Shown: in pieces, positions 50,522 through 59,012 of the stretch
Layout of the letters: each line of letters begins with the position of its first letter
Numbering within the stretch: the first letter of the stretch is position 1
From: Mycobacterium sp. NS-7484
GTDB taxonomy: Bacteria; Actinomycetota; Actinomycetes; Mycobacteriales; Mycobacteriaceae
Reading direction: 5' to 3'
Length of the DNA: 64,000 nt
Assembly (NCBI RefSeq): GCF_001953975.1
Contig: NZ_MBEJ01000129.1
Location: 1-64,000 of the forward strand
Notes under the pieces: generated by a model
The model's input: only the letters and a program-made list of their open reading frames with translations
What the model was told of the DNA's origin: nothing
Databases searched by the model: none
Position numbers and translations under genes: made by a program

Positions 50522-51538
50522 TCAGCTGCCGAGCACGACCTCGAGGCGGCGGGCGCAGACATCGGCCAGGTCCATCCCGGGGATGTCGAACCGGCGGTTG
50601 AGCCGGACCATCGCGACCGCCAGCAAAAGCGGGGCGGTGACGTCGCCGAACGCGATGTTGCCGATCCGATGCCCCACCGCATGCTCGTAACGGTCGATGG
50701 TCTCAGCCCGGCTCGGGGTGCCGGGCGCCGACGCGTTGTCGGGCAGCGGGCTGCTGATCCAGTCGGTCATCAACAGCCAGGCGAGGTCGGCGGCCGGGTC
50801 GCCGAGGTAGGCGATCTCCCAGTCCAGTGCCGCGGCCGGGGTGAGGTCCGGCCGGTACAGCACGTTCGACATCCGGGCGTCGCCCCAGCACAGGCCGACC
50901 CGCTCCGGGGTGTAGTCGTGGGCCTGCAGCCAGGTCAGTGCCTTGGTGAAGACCGGGTGGATCGGCTTGTCGCCGTAGGCCCATCCGAGGGCGTAGTGCA
51001 GGAACTCCGTCAGCGCCGCCGGTGTTGGGTCACCCAGGAACCCGAGACGGTACTGCTGCGGGTCGAGGCGGTGTACCGCCGCGATCATGTCGACGCAGCC
51101 GTTCCACAGCCTGGCGCGGCCGGCGTCGTCGGTCTCGGCGAAGATGCCGGCCTGATGGTAGGGCGGCATGTCGCTGACGCCGACGACGTCGTCGATGCGG
51201 TCCATCACCAGGTACTGGGTACCCAGCGCCTCGCCGTCCGCGTCGATCCAACGAACGCGAGGCACCGGAACCGGTGACGCCGCAAGGCGATCCATCACCA
51301 GGTACTGCCGGCGCAGGTCATAGTCGGGCAGGATCTGGAATTCCGGTGGCCGGCGGAACACCAGCCTCAGGCGGCTGCCGTCGTCCAGGCCGTGCAGATC
51401 GAACAGGAAGGTCTCGGTGGAGAACCCACCGGGACTCGGAGTCCAGTTGACCACCGTGGCGCGGGATGCACCGGGAATGCGTTGCCGGGCAATGGTTTCG
51501 AAGGCAGCCGGGAGCTCGTCGGCAGGTGGCCTCACCAT
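50522..51538 (-). CDS. Phosphotransferase-fold protein (APH family, ACAD10-like)
   Basis: The 338-residue protein has the aminoglycoside-phosphotransferase kinase fold: a GGFSTETFLF glycine loop, the catalytic loop CWGDARMSNVLY (HxD type with Asp and Asn) and the metal motif ALDWEIAYLGDPAADLAWLL. Family members in mycobacteria phosphorylate small hydroxy compounds (ACAD10/11-type use hydroxyacyl-CoA) and are rarely antibiotic kinases. It overlaps the next gene's end by 7 nt, so the two probably work together. Confidence 0.85.
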   Translation of the reverse strand: MVRPPADELPAAFETIARQRIPGASRATVVNWTPSPGGFSTETFLFDLHGLDDGSRLRLVFRRPPEFQILPDYDLRRQYLVMDRLAASPVPVPRVRWIDADGEALGTQYLVMDRIDDVVGVSDMPPYHQAGIFAETDDAGRARLWNGCVDMIAAVHRLDPQQYRLGFLGDPTPAALTEFLHYALGWAYGDKPIHPVFTKALTWLQAHDYTPERVGLCWGDARMSNVLYRPDLTPAAALDWEIAYLGDPAADLAWLLMTDWISSPLPDNASAPGTPSRAETIDRYEHAVGHRIGNIAFGDVTAPLLLAVAMVRLNRRFDIPGMDLADVCARRLEVVLGS

Positions 51539-52659
51539 CCGGTGTACCCGTAGCGCGGATAGGCTCCGACGAACACCATCTCGACCAGGCCGTGTCCGGT
51601 TTTGACTTGGCCGTCGGTGTGCATCCTGACCTCACACAGCGTCTCGGACAGGAAGCTGACCGGGCGGACCACGTCGAGATCGGTGACGTCGGCGGTGAAG
51701 CCGTCGATGAAATCGGTGCCGCGCCAATGCCCGGACGCGTAGCCGTTGACCTCCTCGTAGCCGGCCAGCCCGGGCCAGAAGTCGGTGATGGGGGTGACCT
51801 CGATGGTGCTGGTGGTCCGGTCGGCACGGTGCACGGTGAACGTGCCGCCGCTGATCACCCGCAGATCGTCGCGGAACTTCAGCTCATGTTCGACGTCGAT
51901 GATGCCGTCGGCCACGCGGCCGGTGTGCAGCGGATAGAGGACCTCCCCCTCGAACTGCCAGCGTGCCCCGGTGCTGGTCTCGCGTTGCGCGAAATGCACC
52001 AACTCGTCGTCGAATTCGAAGATCCCCATGTAATAGAGAACGCCGTCGGGAATCTCCTGCGGCTGCAGGTTGGCCCCCTCCGGCAGGCTGCCACCGCCGG
52101 GCCCGTTGCGAATGCCCCAGGAGTGGTCGCGGCCGAACCACCAACGCGAGGAGTCGATGTCGATGCGCTGCCCGTCGATCTCGATCCAGCCCTCCAGATC
52201 ACCGTTCTGATAGAACCGGCGGGCGTCCTCGTTGACGCGGCCGCGGCTGCGGTGGAATGCCGCGGTCTGTTCGTAGGCCGGGAACTGCCCGCGCAGCCGC
52301 AGGTCCAGGCTGATGCCCTGCTCGTTGGGTTCCAGGACGGCCCGCACGGTGCGCAACGGTTCCTCGACCTGATACGTGAAGGGGCCGACGCGATAGGTGT
52401 CCAGCGCGCCGGATTCCGGATGGAGCTCCGTGGACATCCGCACCACCCGAGCCTTGCCGTCGCGGGTGGTGATCATCGCGTAGGCGTCGGTGACGTTGCG
52501 GTTGGGGTAGCGGGCCAGCCCGGTCATCACGTTGATCTCCCCGGACCGGTCGAAGCCGTACATCACGATGCGTTCGGTCCAGCGCAGGTCCGATTGGGAG
52601 ACATGGTCGAACGTGGTCGGCAGCTGATGGCACAGCAGTTCGTCGTGCGGGGTGAGCAT
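51532..52659 (-). CDS. DUF7064/DUF7065-type conserved protein
   Basis: The 375-residue protein has no signal or membrane segment. Residues around WWFGRDHSWGIRNGPGGG and YYMGIFEFDDELVHFAQRE resemble the beta-rich DUF7064 proteins of actinobacteria and proteobacteria, which often lie with phosphotransferase-fold genes; that association holds here. A lipocalin-like binding or hydrolysis role is possible but unproven. GGAAGGA lies 5 nt before the ATG. It is divergent from a TetR gene with a palindromic operator between. Confidence 0.75.
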   Translation of the reverse strand: MLTPHDELLCHQLPTTFDHVSQSDLRWTERIVMYGFDRSGEINVMTGLARYPNRNVTDAYAMITTRDGKARVVRMSTELHPESGALDTYRVGPFTYQVEEPLRTVRAVLEPNEQGISLDLRLRGQFPAYEQTAAFHRSRGRVNEDARRFYQNGDLEGWIEIDGQRIDIDSSRWWFGRDHSWGIRNGPGGGSLPEGANLQPQEIPDGVLYYMGIFEFDDELVHFAQRETSTGARWQFEGEVLYPLHTGRVADGIIDVEHELKFRDDLRVISGGTFTVHRADRTTSTIEVTPITDFWPGLAGYEEVNGYASGHWRGTDFIDGFTADVTDLDVVRPVSFLSETLCEVRMHTDGQVKTGHGLVEMVFVGAYPRYGYTGW

Positions 52660-52679
52660 CGGCGATCCTTCCAGGGTAA

Positions 52680-52702
52680 TTACGTTATGAGCCGTAACGT
52701 AA
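52680..52702. promoter_or_regulatory. Palindromic TetR operator
   Basis: Perfect inverted repeat TTACGTTA-N7-TAACGTAA in the 75 bp between the divergent DUF7064-type and TetR genes. Position, symmetry and spacing are those of a TetR-family operator controlling both directions. Confidence 0.8.
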
Positions 52703-52734
52703 CAGCCGACGCCCGCTGGCGGTAGGTTTTTGCC

Positions 52735-53304
52735 GTGACCAGTTCCGGCCCCGCACCCGGGCGCCCCCGCGATCCGGCCAAGGACGCCGCCGTGCTGACC
52801 GCTGTGCGCGAGTTGCTGGTCGAGGCCGGCTATCAGGGCACCACGGTGCTGGCGGTGGCCCGTCGGGCCGGCGTCGGGGCCCCCACCGTCTACCGGCGGT
52901 GGCCGACCAAGGAAGCGCTGGTGGAAGACGCCGCATTCGGTCACGCGGAGACCATCCCGATCCCCGCCCCCACCGGCGATCTGCGCACCGACCTTCGCGG
53001 CTGGGTCGCGATGTTCCTGGACTGGCTGGCCAATCCGGTCACCCGGGCCGCCCTACCCGGCCTGCTGGCCGCCTATCACCTCGACGAGACGAGCTACGAG
53101 CGGTTGGTGCTGCGCTCGGAGAACGACGTGCGCGCCCTGATGGTCGACGTGCTCGACGGTGACGGCGCCCGCGCGGACGCGGTGTTCGATTTCCTGGTGG
53201 CCAGCACCGTGGTGCGGGCCATGACGCGCGGCCTGGCCGATCGGGAGGCGTTCTGCGATCGCACCGCCGACGCGTTGACCGCCCTGGCCCGCGCCGATTT
53301 CTAG
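52735..53304 (+). CDS. TetR-family transcriptional regulator
   Basis: The 189-residue protein has an N-terminal TetR HTH (AVLTAVRELLVEAGYQGTTV, then AVARRAGVGAPTVYRRWPTKEAL, about 18-62) and a C-terminal domain of the TetR_C_11/16-like type. The start is GTG at 52735. It most likely binds the palindrome 33 nt upstream and represses the divergent DUF7064-type/phosphotransferase unit and itself. Its stop overlaps the convergent carbonic anhydrase stop. Confidence 0.88.
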   Translation: MTSSGPAPGRPRDPAKDAAVLTAVRELLVEAGYQGTTVLAVARRAGVGAPTVYRRWPTKEALVEDAAFGHAETIPIPAPTGDLRTDLRGWVAMFLDWLANPVTRAALPGLLAAYHLDETSYERLVLRSENDVRALMVDVLDGDGARADAVFDFLVASTVVRAMTRGLADREAFCDRTADALTALARADF

Positions 53305-53792
53305 AGCGCGACCTCGTTGAGCCTGCCGGTCGCGACGTCGAAGATGAAGCCGCGCAACGATTCATGCCTGGTGACGAACGGGCTGGCCTCGATCCGGCGC
53401 AACGACTGACGCACGTCCTCCTCGAGGTCGACGAACGCCTCGGCCGCCCACTGTGGCTTGATCCCGGTGTCGTCCTGGATCTGCTGCTTGAACCCGTCAT
53501 CGGTGAACGTCAGCATGCCGCAGTCGGTGTGGTGGATCAGGATGATCTCCTTGGTCCCCAGCAGCCGCTGACTGATGGCCAGTGAGCGGATCTCGTCGTC
53601 GGTGATGACGCCGCCGGCGTTGCGGATGACGTGTGCCTCACCGTCGCCCAGGCCGAGAATGCGGTACACGTCCAAGCGGGCGTCCATGCAGGCCACCACT
53701 GCGACGTGCTTGCTCGGCGGCATCGGCAACGGACCGGTGAAGCTCTTCGCGTAGGCCTCGTTGTTGGCCAGGTACTGATCGGTGACAGACAT
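53301..53792 (-). CDS. canA: Beta-carbonic anhydrase (CanA, Rv1284 type)
   Basis: The enzyme interconverts CO2 and bicarbonate with zinc. The 163-residue protein has the zinc ligands Cys35 (ACMDARLD), His88 and Cys91 (IHHTDCGM) and the Asp37-Arg39 dyad, as in Rv1284, with the family length. In M. tuberculosis it lies beside cysD; here a transporter and a TetR unit are inserted between. A single gene reading toward tetR. Confidence 0.94.
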   Translation of the reverse strand: MSVTDQYLANNEAYAKSFTGPLPMPPSKHVAVVACMDARLDVYRILGLGDGEAHVIRNAGGVITDDEIRSLAISQRLLGTKEIILIHHTDCGMLTFTDDGFKQQIQDDTGIKPQWAAEAFVDLEEDVRQSLRRIEASPFVTRHESLRGFIFDVATGRLNEVAL

Positions 53793-53836
53793 GAACCGAC
53801 GCTAGCGAAGCGCGGACGAGAGGGCCAGCAGCAGAA

Positions 53837-55786
53837 TCACGCTGAGTTCAGCGGTGCCCGCAGGTCGTACACCGGGGTGTCACCGACCATCGTCTTGGTG
53901 AAGTTTTCCTTCACCCACGCGGTGATCTGGCCGGCGCTGCCGCGGGCCTCGCGGGGTGGTCCGCCGCGTCCGCCTTCGGGCCGGTCCAGGAAGTACCGCA
54001 CCTGACCGTCGGCGACGTATTGCTGGAACTGCGCCAATGTCGGCGAGTTGTCGCTGCCGGTGAATCCGCCGATCGCCATCAGCGACTCCCCCGTCTTGAG
54101 TTCGAGGTCGCTGACCATTATCGAGCCCACACTCGCTGCGGCCCAACGACCGTCGGCACCGGCGATCAGCGCGGCCAGGGCCGGGTCATCGGCTCGGCCG
54201 AAGCCAGGCGGCGGCCCACCCGGCCCGCCGGGCCCACCCGGTCCGCCGAAACCGGAGTCCCGGTTCGGACCCGAAGTGGCCATGGGCCCACCGCCGTGCA
54301 CCTTCGCCACCGTCTCGATGGTGTAGGCCGCGGTAGCGCCGAAGCCGAAGAGCACAGCGGCCAGGGCCACCGCCACGGGCCATTTGCCCGGCCGGTGGAC
54401 CGTGAGCACCAGTGCCACCGCGGTCAGCACCGCACCGATCAGCACGATCCAGCGCAGCGCGGGCAGCCAGTCCGGGGTCCGGTTCAGCAACACGAACGCC
54501 CAGCCACCGGTGGCGGCCAGCATCACCGCCAGGACCAGCCGAGCCGCCAATCCTGCGCGCCGGCGCCACAATTCGGACACCGATATGCCCACCAATGCTG
54601 CCACGGCAGGCGCCAGCGCCACGGTGTAATAGGGATGGATGATCCCGTCCATGAAGCTGAACACCGCAGCGGTGACCAGCATCCAACCGCCCCACATCAG
54701 CAGGCCGGCCCGCAGACCGGCGGTCCGCGCGCTACGGCGGGTCAACCACAACGCGGCCACCAACCCGATCAGCGCGGCAGGCAACAACCACGACACCTCG
54801 GTGCCCATGGACAGCCCGAACATCCGGCCGATGCCCGGATCACCGCCGAACATCAGGTTGGCGCCGCGGCTGGGACCGTGGCCGGGTCCACCCGGGCCGG
54901 GGCCGGGCCCACCGGGTCCCGGTCCGTTCTGTCCCAGGATGCGTTGTAAGCCGTTGTACCCGAAGGCCAGTTGCAGGAGGCTGTTGTCGGTCGATCCGGC
55001 GATGTAGGGCCGGGAGCCGGCCGGCCACAATGCCACCAGTGCGATGTACCAACCCGACGAGACGATCATCGCGGCGGCCCCGATCAGCAAGGTGCCCAAC
55101 CGTTTCCACACACTGGCCGCGGGTGCGGCGACCAGAAACATCAGGGCCAGCCCCGGCACGATCAGGAAGGCCTGCAGCATCTTGGTCAGGAACCCGAAAC
55201 CGAGTGCGCAGCCGGCCAACGCCACCCATCCGGTGCTCGCCCGCACCGACACCGCGCCGACGGCGCGCACCATGAAGTAGGCGGCCAGCACGAGCAGCAG
55301 CACCAACAGTGCATCGGGATTGTTGTAGCGGAACATCGAGGCCGCCACCGGTGTCAGCGCCAGCGCCGACCCGGCGATCAGGGCGGCCCCGGCTCCGCTG
55401 GTGCGCCGCACGGTGGCATAAAGCAGGGCCACCGCACCCACACCCATCAGGGCCTGCGGCAGCAGCATGGTGAACTCGTTGAACCCGAACAGCCGCCCCG
55501 ACAAGCCCATGGCCCACATCGCGGCAGGCGGTTTGTCCACCGTGGTGGCGTTGCCGGCATCCAGCGAGCCGAACAGCCAGGCCTTCCAGGACTGGGTGCC
55601 GGCCTGCGCGGCCGCGGCGTAGTAACTGTTGGCCCAGCCCGACGAGCCCAGTGCCCACAGGTAGAGCACCGCGGTGCCGGCCAGCAGCGCCCAATAGGAC
55701 GGCCGGACCCAGCGCGCAGTCACGGTGTTTGGGGCGTCCGCGGAGGACGCGCCGGCGTCGGGTGCCGCGTCGACGGTGGTTGTCAT
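53837..55786 (-). CDS. GT39 glycosyltransferase, YkcB-like
   Basis: Polytopic transferase that would move a sugar from a polyprenyl-phosphate donor to an envelope acceptor outside the membrane. The 649-residue protein has about 11-12 membrane segments, the YkcB/ArnT-like first loop SSGWANSYYAAAAQ and TTVDKPPAAMW, and a C-terminal soluble domain with GGFTGSDNSPTLAQFQQYV. Two Gly/Pro-rich loops (GPGPGGPGPGPGGPGHGP and GGPGGPGGPGGPPPGF) interrupt it. Its ATG overlaps the GT2 stop by 4 nt. Substrate unknown. It is a paralog of the gene at 57125. Confidence 0.87.
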   Translation of the reverse strand: MTTTVDAAPDAGASSADAPNTVTARWVRPSYWALLAGTAVLYLWALGSSGWANSYYAAAAQAGTQSWKAWLFGSLDAGNATTVDKPPAAMWAMGLSGRLFGFNEFTMLLPQALMGVGAVALLYATVRRTSGAGAALIAGSALALTPVAASMFRYNNPDALLVLLLVLAAYFMVRAVGAVSVRASTGWVALAGCALGFGFLTKMLQAFLIVPGLALMFLVAAPAASVWKRLGTLLIGAAAMIVSSGWYIALVALWPAGSRPYIAGSTDNSLLQLAFGYNGLQRILGQNGPGPGGPGPGPGGPGHGPSRGANLMFGGDPGIGRMFGLSMGTEVSWLLPAALIGLVAALWLTRRSARTAGLRAGLLMWGGWMLVTAAVFSFMDGIIHPYYTVALAPAVAALVGISVSELWRRRAGLAARLVLAVMLAATGGWAFVLLNRTPDWLPALRWIVLIGAVLTAVALVLTVHRPGKWPVAVALAAVLFGFGATAAYTIETVAKVHGGGPMATSGPNRDSGFGGPGGPGGPGGPPPGFGRADDPALAALIAGADGRWAAASVGSIMVSDLELKTGESLMAIGGFTGSDNSPTLAQFQQYVADGQVRYFLDRPEGGRGGPPREARGSAGQITAWVKENFTKTMVGDTPVYDLRAPLNSA

Positions 55787-57069
55787 ATCCCTGTCTTCCC
55801 GTTCAGTGCGGTGCCGCGTCGGGTGCGCGCCGGATGGAATACCCATCCCCGCAACAGGACGAAGCGCACCACCGTGGCCAGTAGGTTGGCCGCCACCAGG
55901 ACGGCGAGTTCGACACCTCGGTGCGGGACGGGCGCCACGAGGTGCAGGAGCCCGAGCGATCCGCTGGTGATGGCCAGCGCAATCGCGAAGACCGTGAGGC
56001 CCTCGAGGTGATGCCGGGTGACGTTGCCCGATCCGGCGATGCCAAAGGTGAACCGCCGATTGGCCGCGGTGTTTCCGACTGCCGTCACCAGCAGGGCGAC
56101 CAGGTTGGCCGCCTGCGCACCGAGACCGGCCCGAAGTGCGATGAACAGCAACAGGTAGGCCAGCGTGGAGACCACCCCGACCGCCCCGAAACGCACCACC
56201 TGGCGCAGCAACGAACTCGGGGCGGCGGACTTACGCGACGATCCGAGCTGGGCGGCGATGGTGTTCACCGGGATCGAGCCGTTGGCGAAGCCGCGCAGCA
56301 GCCGGCCGATGCCTTTGAGATCGGCGGTCGCGGTGGCGACGATGTCGACCCGGCTGTCCGGATCGTCCACCCAGTCCACCGGCACTTCGTGGATTCGCAG
56401 GCCGCTGCGTTCGGCCAGCACCAGCAGTTCGGTGTCGAAAAACCATCCGGTGTCGGCGACGTGAGGTAGCAGCCGCTGCGCGACGTCGGCACGGATTGCC
56501 TTAAACCCGCACTGCGCATCCGAAAAGCGCGCCGCCAGAGTCGATTTCAGGATCAGGTTGTAGCACCGTGAGATGAACTCCCGCTTGGCGCCGCGGACCA
56601 CCCGCGAGCCGCGGCCCAACCGGGTCCCGATGGCCAGGTCGGAGTGTCCCGAGATCAGGGGCGCCACGAGCGGGGCCAGTGCGGCCAGATCGGTGGACAG
56701 GTCGACGTCCATGTAGGCCAGCACCGGGGCGTCCGAGGTGGACCAGACCGCATGCAGGGCGCGGCCTCGGCCCTTCTCCTCCAACCGGACCACCCGCACG
56801 TCGTCGAGTTCGTCGGCCAGTTCGGCGGCGATCCGCGGCGTGTCGTCGGTGCTGGCATTGTCGGCGATGGTGATGCGAGCCGGGAGGGCGAAATTCTCTC
56901 GGAGGTAGCAGTGCAACCGTCGCACCGAATGTGCCAGTGCGGCTTGCTCGTTGTACACCGGGACGACGACGTCGAGCACGGGCACTCCGGCGGCCCGCGC
57001 GAGGGCCGCGGCGTTCGGCCGCGAGGCGAACTGGAACCGCTGCTCGGGCTCTTGGACCAAGGTTGTCAT
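55783..57069 (-). CDS. GT2 polyprenyl-phosphate glycosyltransferase with GtrA domain (YkcC-like)
   Basis: The 428-residue protein has an N-terminal GT2 domain of the dolichol-phosphate-mannose/glucose synthase type (VLDVVVPVYNEQ, DNASTDDT, AYMDVDLSTD with DxD, QCGFKAIR) and a C-terminal GtrA-like domain with four membrane segments (about 295-415). It would make a polyprenyl-phosphate-sugar and support its flipping. It sits between two GT39 genes, just as ykcC pairs with ykcB in Bacillus. ATG 57069 chosen; GGAGA lies upstream. Confidence 0.87.
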   Translation of the reverse strand: MTTLVQEPEQRFQFASRPNAAALARAAGVPVLDVVVPVYNEQAALAHSVRRLHCYLRENFALPARITIADNASTDDTPRIAAELADELDDVRVVRLEEKGRGRALHAVWSTSDAPVLAYMDVDLSTDLAALAPLVAPLISGHSDLAIGTRLGRGSRVVRGAKREFISRCYNLILKSTLAARFSDAQCGFKAIRADVAQRLLPHVADTGWFFDTELLVLAERSGLRIHEVPVDWVDDPDSRVDIVATATADLKGIGRLLRGFANGSIPVNTIAAQLGSSRKSAAPSSLLRQVVRFGAVGVVSTLAYLLLFIALRAGLGAQAANLVALLVTAVGNTAANRRFTFGIAGSGNVTRHHLEGLTVFAIALAITSGSLGLLHLVAPVPHRGVELAVLVAANLLATVVRFVLLRGWVFHPARTRRGTALNGKTGI

Positions 57070-57124
57070 GACTTCATCGTTCTCCGCGGGGTTGTGATCT
57101 GAGTGGGGCGAAGCTATGCGCCGG

Positions 57125-58990
57125 CTATGTCTTCGCCGCACGGTGCGTCAGGTCGTAGATCGTCACGTCGTCGACCGTGACGGGACGGAAGTTGGCCTGC
57201 ACCCATTCGTCGATCTCGATGGACGAGCGGCTGTCGCTGGGCGTGTGTCCGCCGAATCCGCCTGCCATGATGCGGGATTCGATGAAGAAGTGGATCGCGC
57301 CCTCGTCGACGAATCGCTGGAACTCCGCCAGGGTGGGCGCCGGATCGGTGCCGTTGAAGCCGCCGACGGCCATCACCGGTGCGCGGGTGGCCAATTGATA
57401 ACCCGCGGCGTTCGACGACCCCACGACCGCCGCGACCCAGCGATACTTCTCGGCCTCCGACGCCAGGGTCACGGTCAGGGTCGGCCCCGGCTCCGGCGCG
57501 GCGAACATGCCCCCGAAACCGCCGCCGCGAGACGGCCCCACGGATGGGATGGCCCCGCTGTGCGGACTCGCCGCGGTGGCGATCGAATATGCGGCCGGGC
57601 CGGCCAAACATGTGGCGATGGCCAGCACCGCGGTCGTCCGCACCATCGGCCGGTTCAACCAATTCACCAGCAGCAGAAGCGCTGCGGCGCCCAGCCCGCC
57701 GACCGCGACGACGGCACGCAGCCAGGTGAACACGTCGTCGGCCCGGGCCAGCAGCACGGCCGCCAGGATCGCGGTCACCGCCACCGCACCCGACATCGCG
57801 GTGGCGGCCCGGATGTCGCGGCGCCGGCGCCACAACAGCGTGGCACCGATACCGATCACCGCGCCCACCGCCGGCGCGAGCGCCACGGTGTAATACGGAT
57901 GCACGATGCCGTTCATGAAGCTGAACACCACTGCGGTGACGACAAGCCAACCGCCCCACAGGATCAGCGCCGCACGGGTGGTATCGGTGCGGGGCGCGTG
58001 ACGGCTCAGGTAGAGCCCGGCCGCCAGGCAGATCAGCGCAGCGGGCAGCAGCCAGGCGATGTCGGCGCCCATCTGGGCCCCGAACAACCGTCCGGGCCCG
58101 ACGTCGAAGTTGAGGTTGCCCAGCCCACCCGTCTCTTCCCCCGTGAGCCGGCCCAGACCGTTGTAGCCCAAGGCCAATTCGACGATGCTGTCGTGCTGTG
58201 AGCCGCCGACGTAGGGCCGTGCCGAGGACGGCCAGAGTTCCACCAACAGCAGATACCAGCCACCGCTGAGCACCATGGCCACGCCGGCCGTGACGAGATC
58301 GAGCACGCGGCGTCCCAACGGACGATCCCCGGCGACCAGCGTCGCAGCGGCGAACGCCGGTAACACCAGGAACGCCTGCAGCATCTTGGCCAGGAATCCG
58401 AATCCGACGGCCACCCCTGCGGCGACGAACCACCAACGGCTCGCGTCTTTTTCGATTCCCCGCTGCACGCAGTAGGCCGCCACGACGAGCAGCAGCACCA
58501 GCAGGGCATCGGGGTTGTTGAAGCGGAAGATCAACGCCGCCACCGGCGTCAGGGCCAGAACGGTGCCGGCCAGCAGTCCGGCCCCGGTGCCGGCGGCCCG
58601 GCGCACCGCGGCGTAGAGCACCCCGACCGCCCCGACCCCCATCAGCGCCTGGGGCACCAACACGCTCCAGGGGCTCAGCCCGAACGCGCGCACCGAGAGA
58701 TCGATGATCCACAGCGCTGCGGGCGTCTTGTCCACGGTGATGGCGTTTCCGGCGTCACTGGACCCGAAGAGCATCGCGGTCCAGTTCTGCGCTCCGGCCT
58801 GCGCGGCGGCCGAGTAGAACGCATTCGCCCAGCCACTGCTCGACAGGTTCCACAGGTAGAGCACCGCGGTGCCGGCCAACAGCACACCGAGGGCGATGCG
58901 TCGGGCGATCGGGGGCCAGTTGCCCAGCTTCGACTCCTCGGGTGCCGCCTCCAGCATGTCGGCAGCGGGATCAGCGGCAACAAGGGTCAC
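57125..58990 (-). CDS. GT39 glycosyltransferase, YkcB-like (second copy)
   Basis: The 621-residue paralog of the gene at 53837 shares SSGWANAFYSAAAQ, ITVDKTPAALW, ALGYNGLGRL, SFMNGIVHPYYTVALAPA and the C-terminal domain (MAVGGFNGTDPAPTLAEFQRFV). It lacks the long Gly/Pro loop near ALGYNG but has a short one (GPSRGGGFGG). Start GTG at 58990, without a clear ribosome site, 22 nt after the kinase gene; translation may be coupled to that gene. Two copies around one GT2 suggest two acceptors or two steps. Confidence 0.85.
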   Translation of the reverse strand: MTLVAADPAADMLEAAPEESKLGNWPPIARRIALGVLLAGTAVLYLWNLSSSGWANAFYSAAAQAGAQNWTAMLFGSSDAGNAITVDKTPAALWIIDLSVRAFGLSPWSVLVPQALMGVGAVGVLYAAVRRAAGTGAGLLAGTVLALTPVAALIFRFNNPDALLVLLLVVAAYCVQRGIEKDASRWWFVAAGVAVGFGFLAKMLQAFLVLPAFAAATLVAGDRPLGRRVLDLVTAGVAMVLSGGWYLLLVELWPSSARPYVGGSQHDSIVELALGYNGLGRLTGEETGGLGNLNFDVGPGRLFGAQMGADIAWLLPAALICLAAGLYLSRHAPRTDTTRAALILWGGWLVVTAVVFSFMNGIVHPYYTVALAPAVGAVIGIGATLLWRRRRDIRAATAMSGAVAVTAILAAVLLARADDVFTWLRAVVAVGGLGAAALLLLVNWLNRPMVRTTAVLAIATCLAGPAAYSIATAASPHSGAIPSVGPSRGGGFGGMFAAPEPGPTLTVTLASEAEKYRWVAAVVGSSNAAGYQLATRAPVMAVGGFNGTDPAPTLAEFQRFVDEGAIHFFIESRIMAGGFGGHTPSDSRSSIEIDEWVQANFRPVTVDDVTIYDLTHRAAKT

Positions 58991-59012
58991 ATTCTCATGG
59001 TTGCGGCGCGCG

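Noticed and set aside
57113-57128. CTATGCGCCGGCT shared with 61420-61432
   Set aside because: A 13-base match is expected by chance many times in 64 kb; one copy lies at the end of a coding region.
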